A stretch of DNA of 43,313 nucleotides from Clostridia bacterium (GTDB lineage: Bacteria > Bacillota > Peptococcia > Peptococcales > BICA1-8): assembly GCA_012720075.1 (NCBI GenBank), contig JAAXZE010000204.1, positions 1-43,313 of the forward strand, written 5' to 3'. Of the stretch, positions 8,820 to 18,519 are shown one piece after another. Position 1 is the first letter of the stretch. Each line of letters opens with the position of its first letter. The notes beneath the pieces were generated by a model, which saw only the letters and a list, made by a program, of their open reading frames with translations, had not been told where the DNA came from and ran no database searches. Both the position numbers and the translations under genes were made by a program.

Positions 8820-10820
8820 ATGGGCCTAAGGTTTAAAATGGTATTAAGTTTTATAACATTAATAACCATTTCGGTTTCCGCCTTAGGGTTTATCTCGTAT
8901 CAAATGGCGGCTGATTCTTTACAGGCGACTATCGAAGAACAGCTTAGGGAAATAACCGGTCAAACGGCTGAAATAATGGAGCAGACTTTAACAAATGCCG
9001 AAAACATGTTATCCATCGCCCATGGGGCTCCGGCCTTAATGAAAATTCTTTCCGACAGGGAAGATGAGTTAGCCAGGGAAGAAGGGTTTAGTTATTTAAA
9101 TAATTTGCAAAAAGAACATAATACCATTTTTGAAAACCTGGTTTTGGTAGATGCTACAGGAAAAGCGGTTTTGGACAATATCAATAAGGTGAGTGATATT
9201 GATTTAAAGGACAGGGATTATGTGCAAAAAGCCTTGCGGGGAGAACGGACCCTTAGTGATGTCATCTTTTCCGCATTGACCGGTGAACCGGTCATAGGGA
9301 TTGCTATGCCAATTGTTTCAGAAAATAATGTTTTAGGAGCTCTGATAGGCACGGTAAATTTTGGGACCATAACCCAACACGCCGCCAATATTAAGATAGG
9401 GGAAAACGGTTATGCCTATATGATACGAAGAGACGGAGTTTTCGTTTATCATCCCCAGAAGGAGAAGGTCCTAACCGAAAACTTGGGGGATACCGATAAT
9501 GAAGAGCTAAAATCCCTTGTGGCCATTATGCTGGAAGGCCAAGGGGGAGAGGGCTTTTATACTTACGAAGGTGTTTATAAATTTGTTCGTTTTGAGCCCG
9601 CCGCTAATTGGGTTTTATGTATAACCGCCAACTACGACGAATATATGGCCGCCGCTAATCAGATAAAATTAAGGACATTTTTGATTGTAGGAGCATTTTT
9701 GGTCCTGGCGGTAGTTGTATCAATTTTTATCGCCAACAATATAGTAAACCCAATAAAACAGTTGCAAGTTCTGATGGAGAAGGCAGGAAACGGCGATCTT
9801 ACGGTTAAATCGGCAATAAAAACCAGAGACGAGATCAGGGACCTGGGAGAATCCTTTAATAAGATGATCAGCAGTCAAAAAGAAATAGTCGGACAAGTTC
9901 GTAAGGCTGCTATGGAGTTGTCCGCTTCTTCCCAGGAGATGGCGGCCTCCTCAGAACAGGCCAGTTCTGCTACCCAGGAGATCAGCGCAAGTATTCAGCA
10001 GGTTGCCCAAGATGCCGACAAACAGAATAAAGCGGTTCTGGAAGTTTCTAAATCTTTAGTCCAGCTTTCCAGTCTGGTTCAGTTGGCTCAGGACAAAGCA
10101 GTTAAAGTTAATAAAAATTCGGAAGAAACAATGGATACGGCTCAAAAAGGGCGCCAAAAGGTCGAAGACACAGTGAGGGCAATGGAAACCATTAGTGTCA
10201 GCTCCCGGGAGACAGCTGACGTTATCAGGGAATTAAACAGTCTTTCGGTAAAAGTGGGTGAAATAATAACAACCATCAATGCCATTGCCGAGCAAACCAA
10301 TTTGCTGGCGTTAAATGCTGCTATCGAAGCTGCACGGGCAGGGGAGCATGGCAGGGGTTTTGCGGTAGTTGCCGAAGAAGTCCGCAAACTGGCGGAGGAA
10401 TCCAATGAAGGAGCCACAGAAATTGCTGCCCTGGTTAATCAAATGATGAAGCAGACTGAAACGGCTGTTGAATCCATGGACAGAGGCAAAAAGGCCGTTG
10501 ATAACGGCGTGAAAGTCGTTCAGGATACTGACCTGGCTTTTTCAGCCATAATTACAGCAGTGGAAGAAACGGTGCATGATATTAAAGAAATAGTTGACAT
10601 AACCAATGAAGAAGTGGCAACTTCCGACCAGGTGGTACGTCTAATTGACACCGTTGCTTCTATAACGGAAAGTACCGCGGCCAGTTCCCAGGAAGTTTCG
10701 GCTGCCACCGAGGAACAAACGGCGGCGGTACAAACGGTAGCATCGGCTGCAGAGGAAATCAGTGCCTTAGCTAATTCTCTGGATGATTTAGTAAAGATTT
10801 TTAGAATAGACAAAAACTAA
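8820..10820 (+). CDS. Methyl-accepting chemotaxis protein with periplasmic Cache-type sensor
   Basis: N-terminal TM, Cache motifs ([12 protein letters not shown]), [43 protein letters not shown] hairpin tip. Confidence 0.95.
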   Translation: MGLRFKMVLSFITLITISVSALGFISYQMAADSLQATIEEQLREITGQTAEIMEQTLTNAENMLSIAHGAPALMKILSDREDELAREEGFSYLNNLQKEHNTIFENLVLVDATGKAVLDNINKVSDIDLKDRDYVQKALRGERTLSDVIFSALTGEPVIGIAMPIVSENNVLGALIGTVNFGTITQHAANIKIGENGYAYMIRRDGVFVYHPQKEKVLTENLGDTDNEELKSLVAIMLEGQGGEGFYTYEGVYKFVRFEPAANWVLCITANYDEYMAAANQIKLRTFLIVGAFLVLAVVVSIFIANNIVNPIKQLQVLMEKAGNGDLTVKSAIKTRDEIRDLGESFNKMISSQKEIVGQVRKAAMELSASSQEMAASSEQASSATQEISASIQQVAQDADKQNKAVLEVSKSLVQLSSLVQLAQDKAVKVNKNSEETMDTAQKGRQKVEDTVRAMETISVSSRETADVIRELNSLSVKVGEIITTINAIAEQTNLLALNAAIEAARAGEHGRGFAVVAEEVRKLAEESNEGATEIAALVNQMMKQTETAVESMDRGKKAVDNGVKVVQDTDLAFSAIITAVEETVHDIKEIVDITNEEVATSDQVVRLIDTVASITESTAASSQEVSAATEEQTAAVQTVASAAEEISALANSLDDLVKIFRIDKN

Positions 10821-10833
10821 AAGAGGTGCAAAG

Positions 10834-11148
10834 ATGAGCATAATACTGGAAAAATCCACGGATATGTTTCGATTCATTATTAATGGGCCTTTTGCCGCTG
10901 AAGAGGCAGCATATTTCAGGAAAGAAGCATATAGATTTTTGGAAAATGATAGTAAGAAAATTTTGGTTGATTTTAGCAATTGCAATTTTATTGACAGCAC
11001 AGGATTAGGCATGCTGGTTTCTGTATATAAAAAATGTGCTGAGAAAAATGCCAAATTAGTCATTGCTTCCATAAAGGATGAGAAGGTCTTTAAAGTATTT
11101 CAACTGACCCGCTTGGATAAAGTCTTTGAATTCTGCGAATCCTGTTAG
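10834..11148 (+). CDS. STAS-domain anti-sigma factor antagonist
   Basis: ILVDFSNCNFIDSTGLGMLVSVYKKC. Confidence 0.9.
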   Translation: MSIILEKSTDMFRFIINGPFAAEEAAYFRKEAYRFLENDSKKILVDFSNCNFIDSTGLGMLVSVYKKCAEKNAKLVIASIKDEKVFKVFQLTRLDKVFEFCESC

Positions 11149-11157
11149 GTCTTATTA

Positions 11158-11200
11158 TTTAAAAACCTCCAAGTTCCAATGGAAACGGAGGTTTTTTCTC
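11158..11200 (+). terminator. Intrinsic terminator after STAS gene
   Basis: AAAAACCTCC...GGAGGTTTTTTC. Confidence 0.8.
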
Positions 11201-11223
11201 ATCAAAGTTTTTTTCTCTTGTCG

Positions 11224-11251
11224 TAAATAAGAAAAGTTGAATTAGCGATAA
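11224..11251 (+). promoter_or_regulatory. Candidate sigma-D/FliA-type promoter upstream of MCP
   Basis: TAAA-N16-AGCGATAA (consensus TAAA-N15-GCCGATAA), upstream of MCP at 11302. Confidence 0.4.
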
Positions 11252-11301
11252 ATAGAAGTTATTTCTGAAAATTTGATTTTAAAAATGGGGGACATGAATT
11301 T

Positions 11302-13308
11302 ATGAAATTTAATTTAGCCGGAAAAATTGGATTTTATTTTGGTATTCTCGTTTTAATTGTGTGTATGGGACTGGGGTATACCTCGTTTAAATTCTCATCA
11401 GATATTACTATAAGTGAAGCAGAAAAATCATTACAGTTATTGGCAAAAGAAGGGGTAAATTATATAGAGGCCGTAATTCAGGGTAATATTAATACTTTAG
11501 AGGCCATTGCCAACAGAGATGAAATAAGAAGTATGGACTGGGATACCCAGTTCCCGGTTTTAGAACGGGAACTAGCCAGGTTAAAAGAAAAGGGGTATTT
11601 GGGATTAGGGGTTGTTTTCCCTGATGGAACAACAAAATATACAGATGGTTCGGAAGCCAATCTGGGAGACCGGGATTATGTCCGGGAAGCCTTTGGTGGA
11701 AAAAGTAATGTTTCCGATGTAATAGTAAGTAGAGTAACCAATTCTACGGTATTAATGTATGCCATCCCTATCTATGATTTTGAAGGAAAGATAGAAGGAG
11801 TTTTGGTTGCCCGCCGCCCCGGGGATGCCCTTAATGACATCACCAGTGACATGGGTTACGGGCGGAACGGATATGCTTATATAATTGGAGCCAACGGGAC
11901 AATGTTTTCACATCCCAAGTTAGATTATATATTGGAACAAAGAAATGTTCTAACGGAGATAGAAAATAACGGCGAATTAAAAAGCTGGGCGTTAGCTGTG
12001 CAGCAAATAGGATTAGGAAATTCAGGGGTTTCTAAGTATGAACTTAATGGGTCCCAAATCTATATGGGACTGGAGGTTTTCCCCAGTACCGGATGGAGCT
12101 TAGGGGTTGTTGCCATGGAAGAAGAACTTTTAGATCAATTAAATTCTCTTAATAAGGTCATGCTCAGCGTCTCCATTGTGTTTGTTTTGCTAGGCATTGG
12201 ATTGGCGGTGTTTATAGGAAGATTAATAGCCAAACCGATAAATCTGGCTACCGCCTATGCGGTAGAAATGGCTTCCGGGGACTTTACCCAAGACATTCCG
12301 GAAAAATTTTTAAAACGCAACGATGAAATCGGAGAACTGGGCAAGGCTTTCAATACAATGACCCTGAACTTCCGCGGGATGATAGGGGAGATTAATAAAA
12401 AAGCCCAGGAGCTGGCAGCTTCCAGTGAAGAGATGTCGGCAATAGCTCAAAGCTCCTCGGCAAATATGGAAGAAGTCTCGGCTTCTACCGAAGAAATTTC
12501 TGCAGGCTTAGAAGAAGTTTCGGCAGCTTCGGAAGAAATTTCCGCTTCCAGCCAACAGATGAATGCCTCCACCGGTCAATTGGTTGAGAATATGAATCAT
12601 GGAATTAAACTGGCCGAAGAAATAGAAAATAAATCGGCCAAAATCCGGAAGGAAGTGGAGGAAAGCCAAGAAAAAGCCCAAAATATATATATGGAACTGG
12701 ATAAAAGATTAAAAGAAAGCATTGAAAAAGCTCAAATAGTAAATGAAATTTCCAATATGGCCAATCAAATCGCAGGCATTGCGGAACAAACCAATCTTTT
12801 GGCCCTAAATGCAGCCATAGAAGCCGCCCGGGCAGGGGAACAAGGCAGAGGTTTCGCAGTAGTTGCGGAGGAAGTTCGTAAACTGGCCACCGCTTCAACG
12901 CAAACCGTCGCTAATATTCAAAACCTGACCGCCCAGGTCCAAACCAACATAAAATCTTTAATTGCTGATACTAACGAATTATTAAGATTTATGGCTACAA
13001 ATGTAAACAGCGATTATAAAAAGTTCTTAGAAACCGCCGAAGAATATAAAAAAGATGCCGATGTTTTTTATGATTTAACAAGTCAGGCTTCTCAGATGGG
13101 TGAAGAGGTGCTTCAGGCCGTTAATGAAGTTACCAAATCCATAAATGAAATTTCCACGACCATTAGTCAAAGCGCTGAAGGAGCCGCTCAAATAGCCAAA
13201 GGCACCGATGAAACTGCCAAATCAATGATTGAAATTAATCAGGCTTCAGATAATTTAGCCAGAATGTCCGAAGAATTAACAAGATTAGTGGGGCAGTTTA
13301 AAATATAA
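11302..13308 (+). CDS. Methyl-accepting chemotaxis protein with Cache-type sensor
   Basis: [15 protein letters not shown] Cache motif; [40 protein letters not shown]. Confidence 0.95.
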   Translation: MKFNLAGKIGFYFGILVLIVCMGLGYTSFKFSSDITISEAEKSLQLLAKEGVNYIEAVIQGNINTLEAIANRDEIRSMDWDTQFPVLERELARLKEKGYLGLGVVFPDGTTKYTDGSEANLGDRDYVREAFGGKSNVSDVIVSRVTNSTVLMYAIPIYDFEGKIEGVLVARRPGDALNDITSDMGYGRNGYAYIIGANGTMFSHPKLDYILEQRNVLTEIENNGELKSWALAVQQIGLGNSGVSKYELNGSQIYMGLEVFPSTGWSLGVVAMEEELLDQLNSLNKVMLSVSIVFVLLGIGLAVFIGRLIAKPINLATAYAVEMASGDFTQDIPEKFLKRNDEIGELGKAFNTMTLNFRGMIGEINKKAQELAASSEEMSAIAQSSSANMEEVSASTEEISAGLEEVSAASEEISASSQQMNASTGQLVENMNHGIKLAEEIENKSAKIRKEVEESQEKAQNIYMELDKRLKESIEKAQIVNEISNMANQIAGIAEQTNLLALNAAIEAARAGEQGRGFAVVAEEVRKLATASTQTVANIQNLTAQVQTNIKSLIADTNELLRFMATNVNSDYKKFLETAEEYKKDADVFYDLTSQASQMGEEVLQAVNEVTKSINEISTTISQSAEGAAQIAKGTDETAKSMIEINQASDNLARMSEELTRLVGQFKI

Positions 13309-13328
13309 AATTTAATTTCTATACATTT

Positions 13329-13355
13329 GTCCAGGCTTGAGCCTGGGCTTTTTTA
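13329..13355 (+). terminator. Intrinsic terminator
   Basis: CCAGGCTTGAGCCTGGGCTTTTTT. Confidence 0.7.
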
Positions 13356-13518
13356 TGTCTTTGCCAGGCAAAATTTTATGAAAAGGCCGAAGCTGTAACA
13401 AAAGAAAGCAGTGCTTTTGTCTGTTTCAGAAAAATTGGTATTTGTAGTACAATATAACCGGTTGGAAAAATTCGGGCTGTTTCTATAAACCCTTGAAAAA
13501 ATGCGAGGAGGAATGGGG

Positions 13519-14691
13519 ATGAAATCTCTGATTAAAAGAAGGGAATTGGGCAATACCGGCCTTTATGTTTCAGAATTAAGTTTTGGAGCCATGAATTTAA
13601 GAAAACTGGAAACGGAAGAGGAGGCCTTGGACATTTTAAATTATGTTTTAGATCAGGGGGTTAATCTTATTGATACGGCTAGGGCTTATAGCGCAACCAA
13701 CTCCCAGGGCCGGTTGATGGAAAGCGAGGTTCTGGTAGGTAAAGGATTAAAAAACAGAAATGATTTGAAGGAACCCATAGTAATAGTGACCAAGGGCCAT
13801 AGTTATACTCCCGAGGAATTGGAGGAAAACTTATTTACCAGCCGGACCAAGCTGGGTGTTGAAGGCAAGGGTGATTTAAAGATAGGAAACAATGCTGTTA
13901 TACTGGTGTATCTCTTCCATGGCCTTAATGAAGAAAGATGGGCAACCATGCAGAATTCGGGGGTTCTGAAAAAGGTACAGGAATATAAAAGAGAAGGAAT
14001 TGTTAATTTCATCGGTTTTTCAAGCCATTATGGCGATACCGTTGAGATAAAGAAAGCTGTTGACACAGGTTTATTTGATGTAGTTGAGCTCCCCTACAAT
14101 ATATTTAATAGGAGCTTGGGCGAAGACGGAGAATTAAATTTGCTGAAGTATATTCATGATAAGGAAATAGGTCTCATCAATATGAAGGCCTTTAACGGCA
14201 ATATAATGCCCGCCATTTATAATGTAATAAAGGACTTTATCTCCATTGATTACCCCACCATGTTGAACTTTTGCCTTACCAACCCTTATATTTCCACGGT
14301 AGACGCAGGAGCTATGAACGTGGAACAATTTGCCCAGGATGTTAAAGTTGCCGCAGGTCCCCGCCTTACCCAGGAGGAAATAACTAAATTTAAACAGGAA
14401 GCCGACAAAATTTCTTCCCTTCTGGAAAACATTTGCCGAGATTGTCTCCACTGCGTAGAAAAATTTCAATGTTCGGCAGGTATTGATTTTCCAGCCATAA
14501 TGGCCTTATATTCCAGGTATACGGTCAGCGAAAAGCTGGGAAGAGATGTAACTGAATTCAAAGAAAGATATAAGGAGTTTGCATTAAATGCCTCTGACTG
14601 CATTCAATGCGGCCAGTGTGTACCCTGGTGCGAGTATAAGCTAAATATTCCTGAGGTCTTAAGGGAAGCTCACCAGGCATTTATTAAATAG
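13519..14691 (+). CDS. Aldo/keto reductase with C-terminal 4Fe-4S-type cysteine motifs
   Basis: RRELGNTGLYVSELSFGAMNL, GVNLIDTARAYS; C-terminal CRDCLHCVEKFQC and CIQCGQCVPWC; start at ATG 13519 after GAGGAGG. Confidence 0.85.
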   Translation: MKSLIKRRELGNTGLYVSELSFGAMNLRKLETEEEALDILNYVLDQGVNLIDTARAYSATNSQGRLMESEVLVGKGLKNRNDLKEPIVIVTKGHSYTPEELEENLFTSRTKLGVEGKGDLKIGNNAVILVYLFHGLNEERWATMQNSGVLKKVQEYKREGIVNFIGFSSHYGDTVEIKKAVDTGLFDVVELPYNIFNRSLGEDGELNLLKYIHDKEIGLINMKAFNGNIMPAIYNVIKDFISIDYPTMLNFCLTNPYISTVDAGAMNVEQFAQDVKVAAGPRLTQEEITKFKQEADKISSLLENICRDCLHCVEKFQCSAGIDFPAIMALYSRYTVSEKLGRDVTEFKERYKEFALNASDCIQCGQCVPWCEYKLNIPEVLREAHQAFIK

Positions 14692-14810
14692 ATTTTTAAG
14701 CTTTCATTTATGGTAGTGCCACATGGCGAAAATGTAATTAATATATTTGAAAAAATAGAAGGATTTGCCTTTTTTTTGAAGAATAAGAAGAATGAAACTA
14801 TATTTCAGTT

Positions 14811-14965
14811 ACGGCTCGCCGAGCCTATTATCTAAGTCCGGGCTGGAGGATATGGTTATAGGCCATTGTGGGTATAATGGGAAACTATTATGCCTCCTTT
14901 GGAAAAGGGGAGCGTTTTTATAGCGTTGTTTTGGGCTGACCTTTCCAAAGGTCAGCCTTATTTCT
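14811..14965 (+). promoter_or_regulatory. Moco/Tuco-like riboswitch candidate with terminator, in the leader of the sigma-54 activator gene
   Basis: CCGAG (14819-14823); stem GCCTAT/ATAGGC enclosing 11-nt tetraloop-receptor-like CTAAG...TATGG (14832-14836/14851-14855); ATAATGG-GAAA-CTATTAT tetraloop stem (14874-14891) directly followed by GCCTCC (14892-14897); terminator GGCTGACCTTT-CC-AAAGGTCAGCC and competing antiterminator CCTTTGGAAAAGG (14896-14908) with CCTTTCCAAAGG (14940-14951). Confidence 0.65.
14934..14963 (+). terminator. Terminator of the riboswitch-like leader
   Basis: 11-bp perfect stem GGCTGACCTTT/AAAGGTCAGCC followed by TTATTTCTCT. Confidence 0.7.
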
Positions 14966-15012
14966 CTGACTAAGGAAAAGATTGAGTATTTTTTATTAAG
15001 GCGGTGTGTACT

Positions 15013-17028
15013 ATGGGCAGTGCTACAAGGGATAGCCATGATAAAATCTATCTCCAATGGGAAAAGTTTATAAAATCCGGCGGGCAAGACCGATCCTTGG
15101 ATATTAGGGTCAAAATTTTGGAATCATGGAAAAGGTGCTTCCGTCAAAAAGTCGATCCCTATGATGAAAAAATCCACCGTTCTTTAAAGGGAAATAAACT
15201 AAATAAATTACTGCGGGATAATCAGTGGCTTATTGATATAGCTAAGCCCTTCATGGCCAATCTTCATAAGTTTGTTAAAGGGTCCGGTTTTGTGGTTGTG
15301 TTAACCGATGACAAGGGATATATTATGGAGTTGTTTACCGATGAAGGCACCAAACAAAACCCATTGACAAAAAATTTCTTTATCGGTGCCAGCTGGCGTG
15401 AAGAGGAAGCGGGTACTAATGCCATAGGAACGGCATTAGTTTTGGGGGAACCCATTCAAGTTTCCGGCGCGGAGCATTACTGTCAAAAACATCATTGTTT
15501 AACCTGTTCGGCTGCTCCCATTTTTGATACCAACGGAAAAATCATTGGTATTTTGGATATGTCGGGAGCATCCCATGCCGCTCATTTACATACCCTGGGA
15601 ATGGTTGTAGCAGCTGCCGAAGCTATTATGGCTCAGATTAAAATCAGACGGAAAAATTCCGAGTTAGCCTTAATAAACACCCGGTTGACCAATTTTTTTA
15701 ATATGGTATCTGACGGGGTTTTATTGGTTGACAAAGATGAAGTAGTAGTGGAATATAACCCAGCCGCCAAGGTTCTTCTGGGAAGGGAGAAACAAAACAT
15801 TATTGGAATTCCTGTTAAAAAACTGTTCGATTATCGTTCCTCGGTTCAAAGAGAGAAAATCGATATTAACCATCGTTACAGTGATGTAGAAATTATGGTT
15901 GAGACCAAGGATGGATTGTGTTGTTGCCTGGTTTCCGGTGAGCCTATCGTTAATGAGCGAGGTGAAGTGACCGGCGGTTTAATGATTTTGAGACCCATCA
16001 AACAAGTGCAAAATTTGGTCAATAGATTTAGTGGATATATGGCAGCTTTGGATTTTAATGATATTGTCGGAGAAAGCCCCGAAATACAGGAAGTTATTAG
16101 ACTGGCCAAATTAACCGCCAGTAGCAGTTCCAATGTTTTACTGCAGGGAGAAAGCGGGACCGGAAAAGAAATTTTTGCCCAAGCAATACACAATGGCAGT
16201 GAGCAAAGAAACGGACCGTTTATACCTGTTAATTGTGGAGCAATTCCCCGGGAACTGATTGGCAGCGAGTTATTCGGCTATGAAGAGGGAGCATTTACCG
16301 GGGCTAAAAGAGGCGGCAAGCCGGGAAAATTTGAATTAGCCAATGGCGGTACCCTTTTTCTGGATGAAATAGGGGATATGCCCTTAGATCAACAAACGGC
16401 TTTGCTCCGTGTAATACAAGAAAAAAAGGTAGCCCGTATCGGCAGTGACAAAATGATTCCCGTTAATGTTCGTCTGATATGTGCTACAAATAAAAATTTG
16501 CGCCAGGAAGTAGAAAAGGGAACTTTCCGGGAAGATTTGTTTTATAGACTGAATGTAATTTCTATTATAATTCCTCCATTGCGTAATCGGGTGTCGGACA
16601 TTCCATTGCTTTTTGAACATTTCTTACAAAAGTTGACCCGGGATTGGGGCTATAAATTTTATGTGGAACCGGAAGTGCTGGAATGTTTGAAGCGGTATTC
16701 CTGGCCGGGCAATGTAAGAGAATTGCAAAATATTGTGGAAAGGGCGGCCCTTCTGGCTGAAAACGGGATTATTACCGTTAGGAATTTACCTCCGGAGATT
16801 ATTGAGAGCTCCGGTCATTATTCATTGTCCTTGACATTAGCGAACTATTCCCACCAAAATATAAAATGCCGTCAAGAAAGACGGAAAACGGCCAATGAAA
16901 TAGAAAAATACAAAATTATTAATTTGCTAAACAGCTTTGGAGGTAATGTCAGTAAGGTCGCAAAAGAAATGGGGGTTTCCCGTAAAACCGTTTACAATAA
17001 GATGCGCATCTATTCCATCAAAAATTAA
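15013..17028 (+). CDS. Sigma-54-dependent transcriptional activator (AcoR-like; GAF-PAS-AAA+-Fis HTH)
   Basis: GESGTGKE, GAFTGAKRGGKPGKFELANGGTLFLDEIGDMPLDQQTALLRVIQ, C-terminal NVSKVAKEMGVSRKTVYNKMR; ORF track start is GTG 15004, ATG 15013 more likely. Confidence 0.92.
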   Translation: MGSATRDSHDKIYLQWEKFIKSGGQDRSLDIRVKILESWKRCFRQKVDPYDEKIHRSLKGNKLNKLLRDNQWLIDIAKPFMANLHKFVKGSGFVVVLTDDKGYIMELFTDEGTKQNPLTKNFFIGASWREEEAGTNAIGTALVLGEPIQVSGAEHYCQKHHCLTCSAAPIFDTNGKIIGILDMSGASHAAHLHTLGMVVAAAEAIMAQIKIRRKNSELALINTRLTNFFNMVSDGVLLVDKDEVVVEYNPAAKVLLGREKQNIIGIPVKKLFDYRSSVQREKIDINHRYSDVEIMVETKDGLCCCLVSGEPIVNERGEVTGGLMILRPIKQVQNLVNRFSGYMAALDFNDIVGESPEIQEVIRLAKLTASSSSNVLLQGESGTGKEIFAQAIHNGSEQRNGPFIPVNCGAIPRELIGSELFGYEEGAFTGAKRGGKPGKFELANGGTLFLDEIGDMPLDQQTALLRVIQEKKVARIGSDKMIPVNVRLICATNKNLRQEVEKGTFREDLFYRLNVISIIIPPLRNRVSDIPLLFEHFLQKLTRDWGYKFYVEPEVLECLKRYSWPGNVRELQNIVERAALLAENGIITVRNLPPEIIESSGHYSLSLTLANYSHQNIKCRQERRKTANEIEKYKIINLLNSFGGNVSKVAKEMGVSRKTVYNKMRIYSIKN

Positions 17029-17039
17029 GCTGCTTCCCT

Positions 17040-17105
17040 GAAAAAGTGTTACCTTAATGTAAAAAAAGTGTTACCAAATTTGCATTAAGGTAACACTTTT
17101 TTTAC
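17040..17105 (+). promoter_or_regulatory. Three phased GTGTTACC half-sites (candidate enhancer/UAS for the sigma-54 activator), also a 19-bp-stem terminator-like hairpin
   Basis: GTGTTACC at 17046 and 17068, inverted GGTAACAC at 17089; spacing 22 and 21 bp; stem AAAAAGTGTTACCTTAATG/CATTAAGGTAACACTTTTT with T tract. Confidence 0.6.
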
Positions 17106-17215
17106 AATTTTACTTTTAATTTATTAAGTGTTTATCCCATATTATTTTTTAAAAATTCAAACAAAATGCGGGGTTTTTGGGAGTGTTTATAATAACCCGC
17201 GGCTTTTTTTATTCA

Positions 17216-17232
17216 TTGGCACATTTTTTGCA
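17216..17232 (+). promoter_or_regulatory. Sigma-54 (-24/-12) promoter
   Basis: TTGGCAC-ATTTT-TTGCA, matching TGGCAC-N5-TTGCW exactly; downstream of activator gene and upstream of the Mo-hydroxylase cluster. Confidence 0.8.
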
Positions 17233-17333
17233 TTTTTAAAATTATGGAATGACAAGTTTTCTTCTGCGTGGGATAACTTAATAGATCCTGCGGCTGAAAA
17301 AGAAATACGGTGCGTTAATTTTGTGCGGTTTTG

Positions 17334-17373
17334 TAGCAAAGCACTGGTTTCTTTTCGGTGCTTTGCTTTTTTG
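17334..17373 (+). terminator. Terminator/attenuator hairpin inside the leader between the sigma-54 promoter and the MoeA-like gene
   Basis: GCAAAGCAC...GTGCTTTGC followed by TTTTTT. Confidence 0.75.
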
Positions 17374-17439
17374 GCTTTCGGAAAAATTCATTCTTATTTA
17401 AATTGTTTAGAAATCAACCGGAAAAGGAAGTGAAAAAAC

Positions 17440-18465
17440 ATGAAAGCAGTACCGGTATATGAGGCTGTGGGGATGATTCTTTGCCATGATATCACGGAGA
17501 TCGTGCCCGGCAAGGTAAAGGGGAGGGCCTTCAAAAAAGGTCATATTGTAAGACAGGAGGATATACCTAAGCTGCTAAATCTTGGCAAGGAAAGACTTTA
17601 TGTCTGGGAAATGAATGAAAACGTCATTCATGAAGATGAGGCAGCAATAAGGATCGCTAAGGCGGTTGCCGGGCCCGTGGTTAATATTACCGAGCCTTCC
17701 GAAGGCAAAGTGGAACTGAAATCAGACATTACCGGTTTGCTTAAAATTAATACTTTGGCTTTGGAGGAAATTAACGATATTAATGAGATTGTAGTAGCAT
17801 CAATTCATTCCAATCAAATGGTGAAAAAAGGGGAAAAATTAGCCGGCTGCCGGGTAGTTCCCTTGATCATAGATAAAAAGAAAATTGAAGAAGTAGAAAG
17901 AATCGCCCAGTTGTATTTTCCTTTGTTTGAGGTTAAACCATTGAAATCCTTCAAGGTTGGAGTGGTGACAACGGGAAGCGAAGTTTACCATGGACGGATC
18001 GAAGATAAATTTGGCCCTGTTATCAGAAGAAAGGTTGAGGAAATGGGCAGCCGGTTTTTAAGGCAAATTTTTGCCAACGATAACGTCACCATGATTGCTG
18101 AAGGGATTCAGCAGTTGATTAGTGAAGGGGCGGAGTTGATTATTACAACGGGTGGGATGTCCGTTGACCCCGATGATGTAACTCCTGCCGGTATTAGAGC
18201 TGCCGGCGGCAAAGTTGTGGTTTATGGCGCTCCGGTCCTTCCCGGTTCCATGTTTATGCTGGCTTATATCGATGATGTACCTGTTTTGGGTTTGCCTGGG
18301 TGTGTAATGTACCATAGAACAACGGTTTTTGACCTGATTTTTCCGCGGATATTAGCAGGGGAAAAAATAACCCGTAAGGATGTAACCCGCTTGGCCCATG
18401 GTGGTTTATGCAAGGTATGTGATCCTTGTACCTATCCCCATTGCTCCTTTGGAAAAGGTTATTAA
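17440..18465 (+). CDS. MoeA/MogA-like molybdopterin-binding protein with C-terminal cysteine cluster
   Basis: VVTTGSEVYHGRIEDKFGPVI, ELIITTGGMSVDPDDVTPAGI, PVLPGSMFMLAY; C-terminal CKVCDPCTYPHC. Confidence 0.85.
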   Translation: MKAVPVYEAVGMILCHDITEIVPGKVKGRAFKKGHIVRQEDIPKLLNLGKERLYVWEMNENVIHEDEAAIRIAKAVAGPVVNITEPSEGKVELKSDITGLLKINTLALEEINDINEIVVASIHSNQMVKKGEKLAGCRVVPLIIDKKKIEEVERIAQLYFPLFEVKPLKSFKVGVVTTGSEVYHGRIEDKFGPVIRRKVEEMGSRFLRQIFANDNVTMIAEGIQQLISEGAELIITTGGMSVDPDDVTPAGIRAAGGKVVVYGAPVLPGSMFMLAYIDDVPVLGLPGCVMYHRTTVFDLIFPRILAGEKITRKDVTRLAHGGLCKVCDPCTYPHCSFGKGY

Positions 18466-18519
18466 GTTTTTAAGGCATAATTGCCTTGAAAAGTAAAAAA
18501 TAAAAAAGGAGTTGAGAAA

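Noticed and set aside
14811-14965. c-di-GMP-I (GEMM) riboswitch as the identity of the two leaders
   Set aside because: CTAAG/TATGR receptor and GNRA stem recall GEMM, but the order is reversed and the GCAAAC and ACGCAAAG core elements are missing
17128-17433. 101-aa plus-strand ORF between activator and MoeA-like gene
   Set aside because: Covers the sigma-54 promoter and the attenuator hairpin; low-complexity, no recognisable motif
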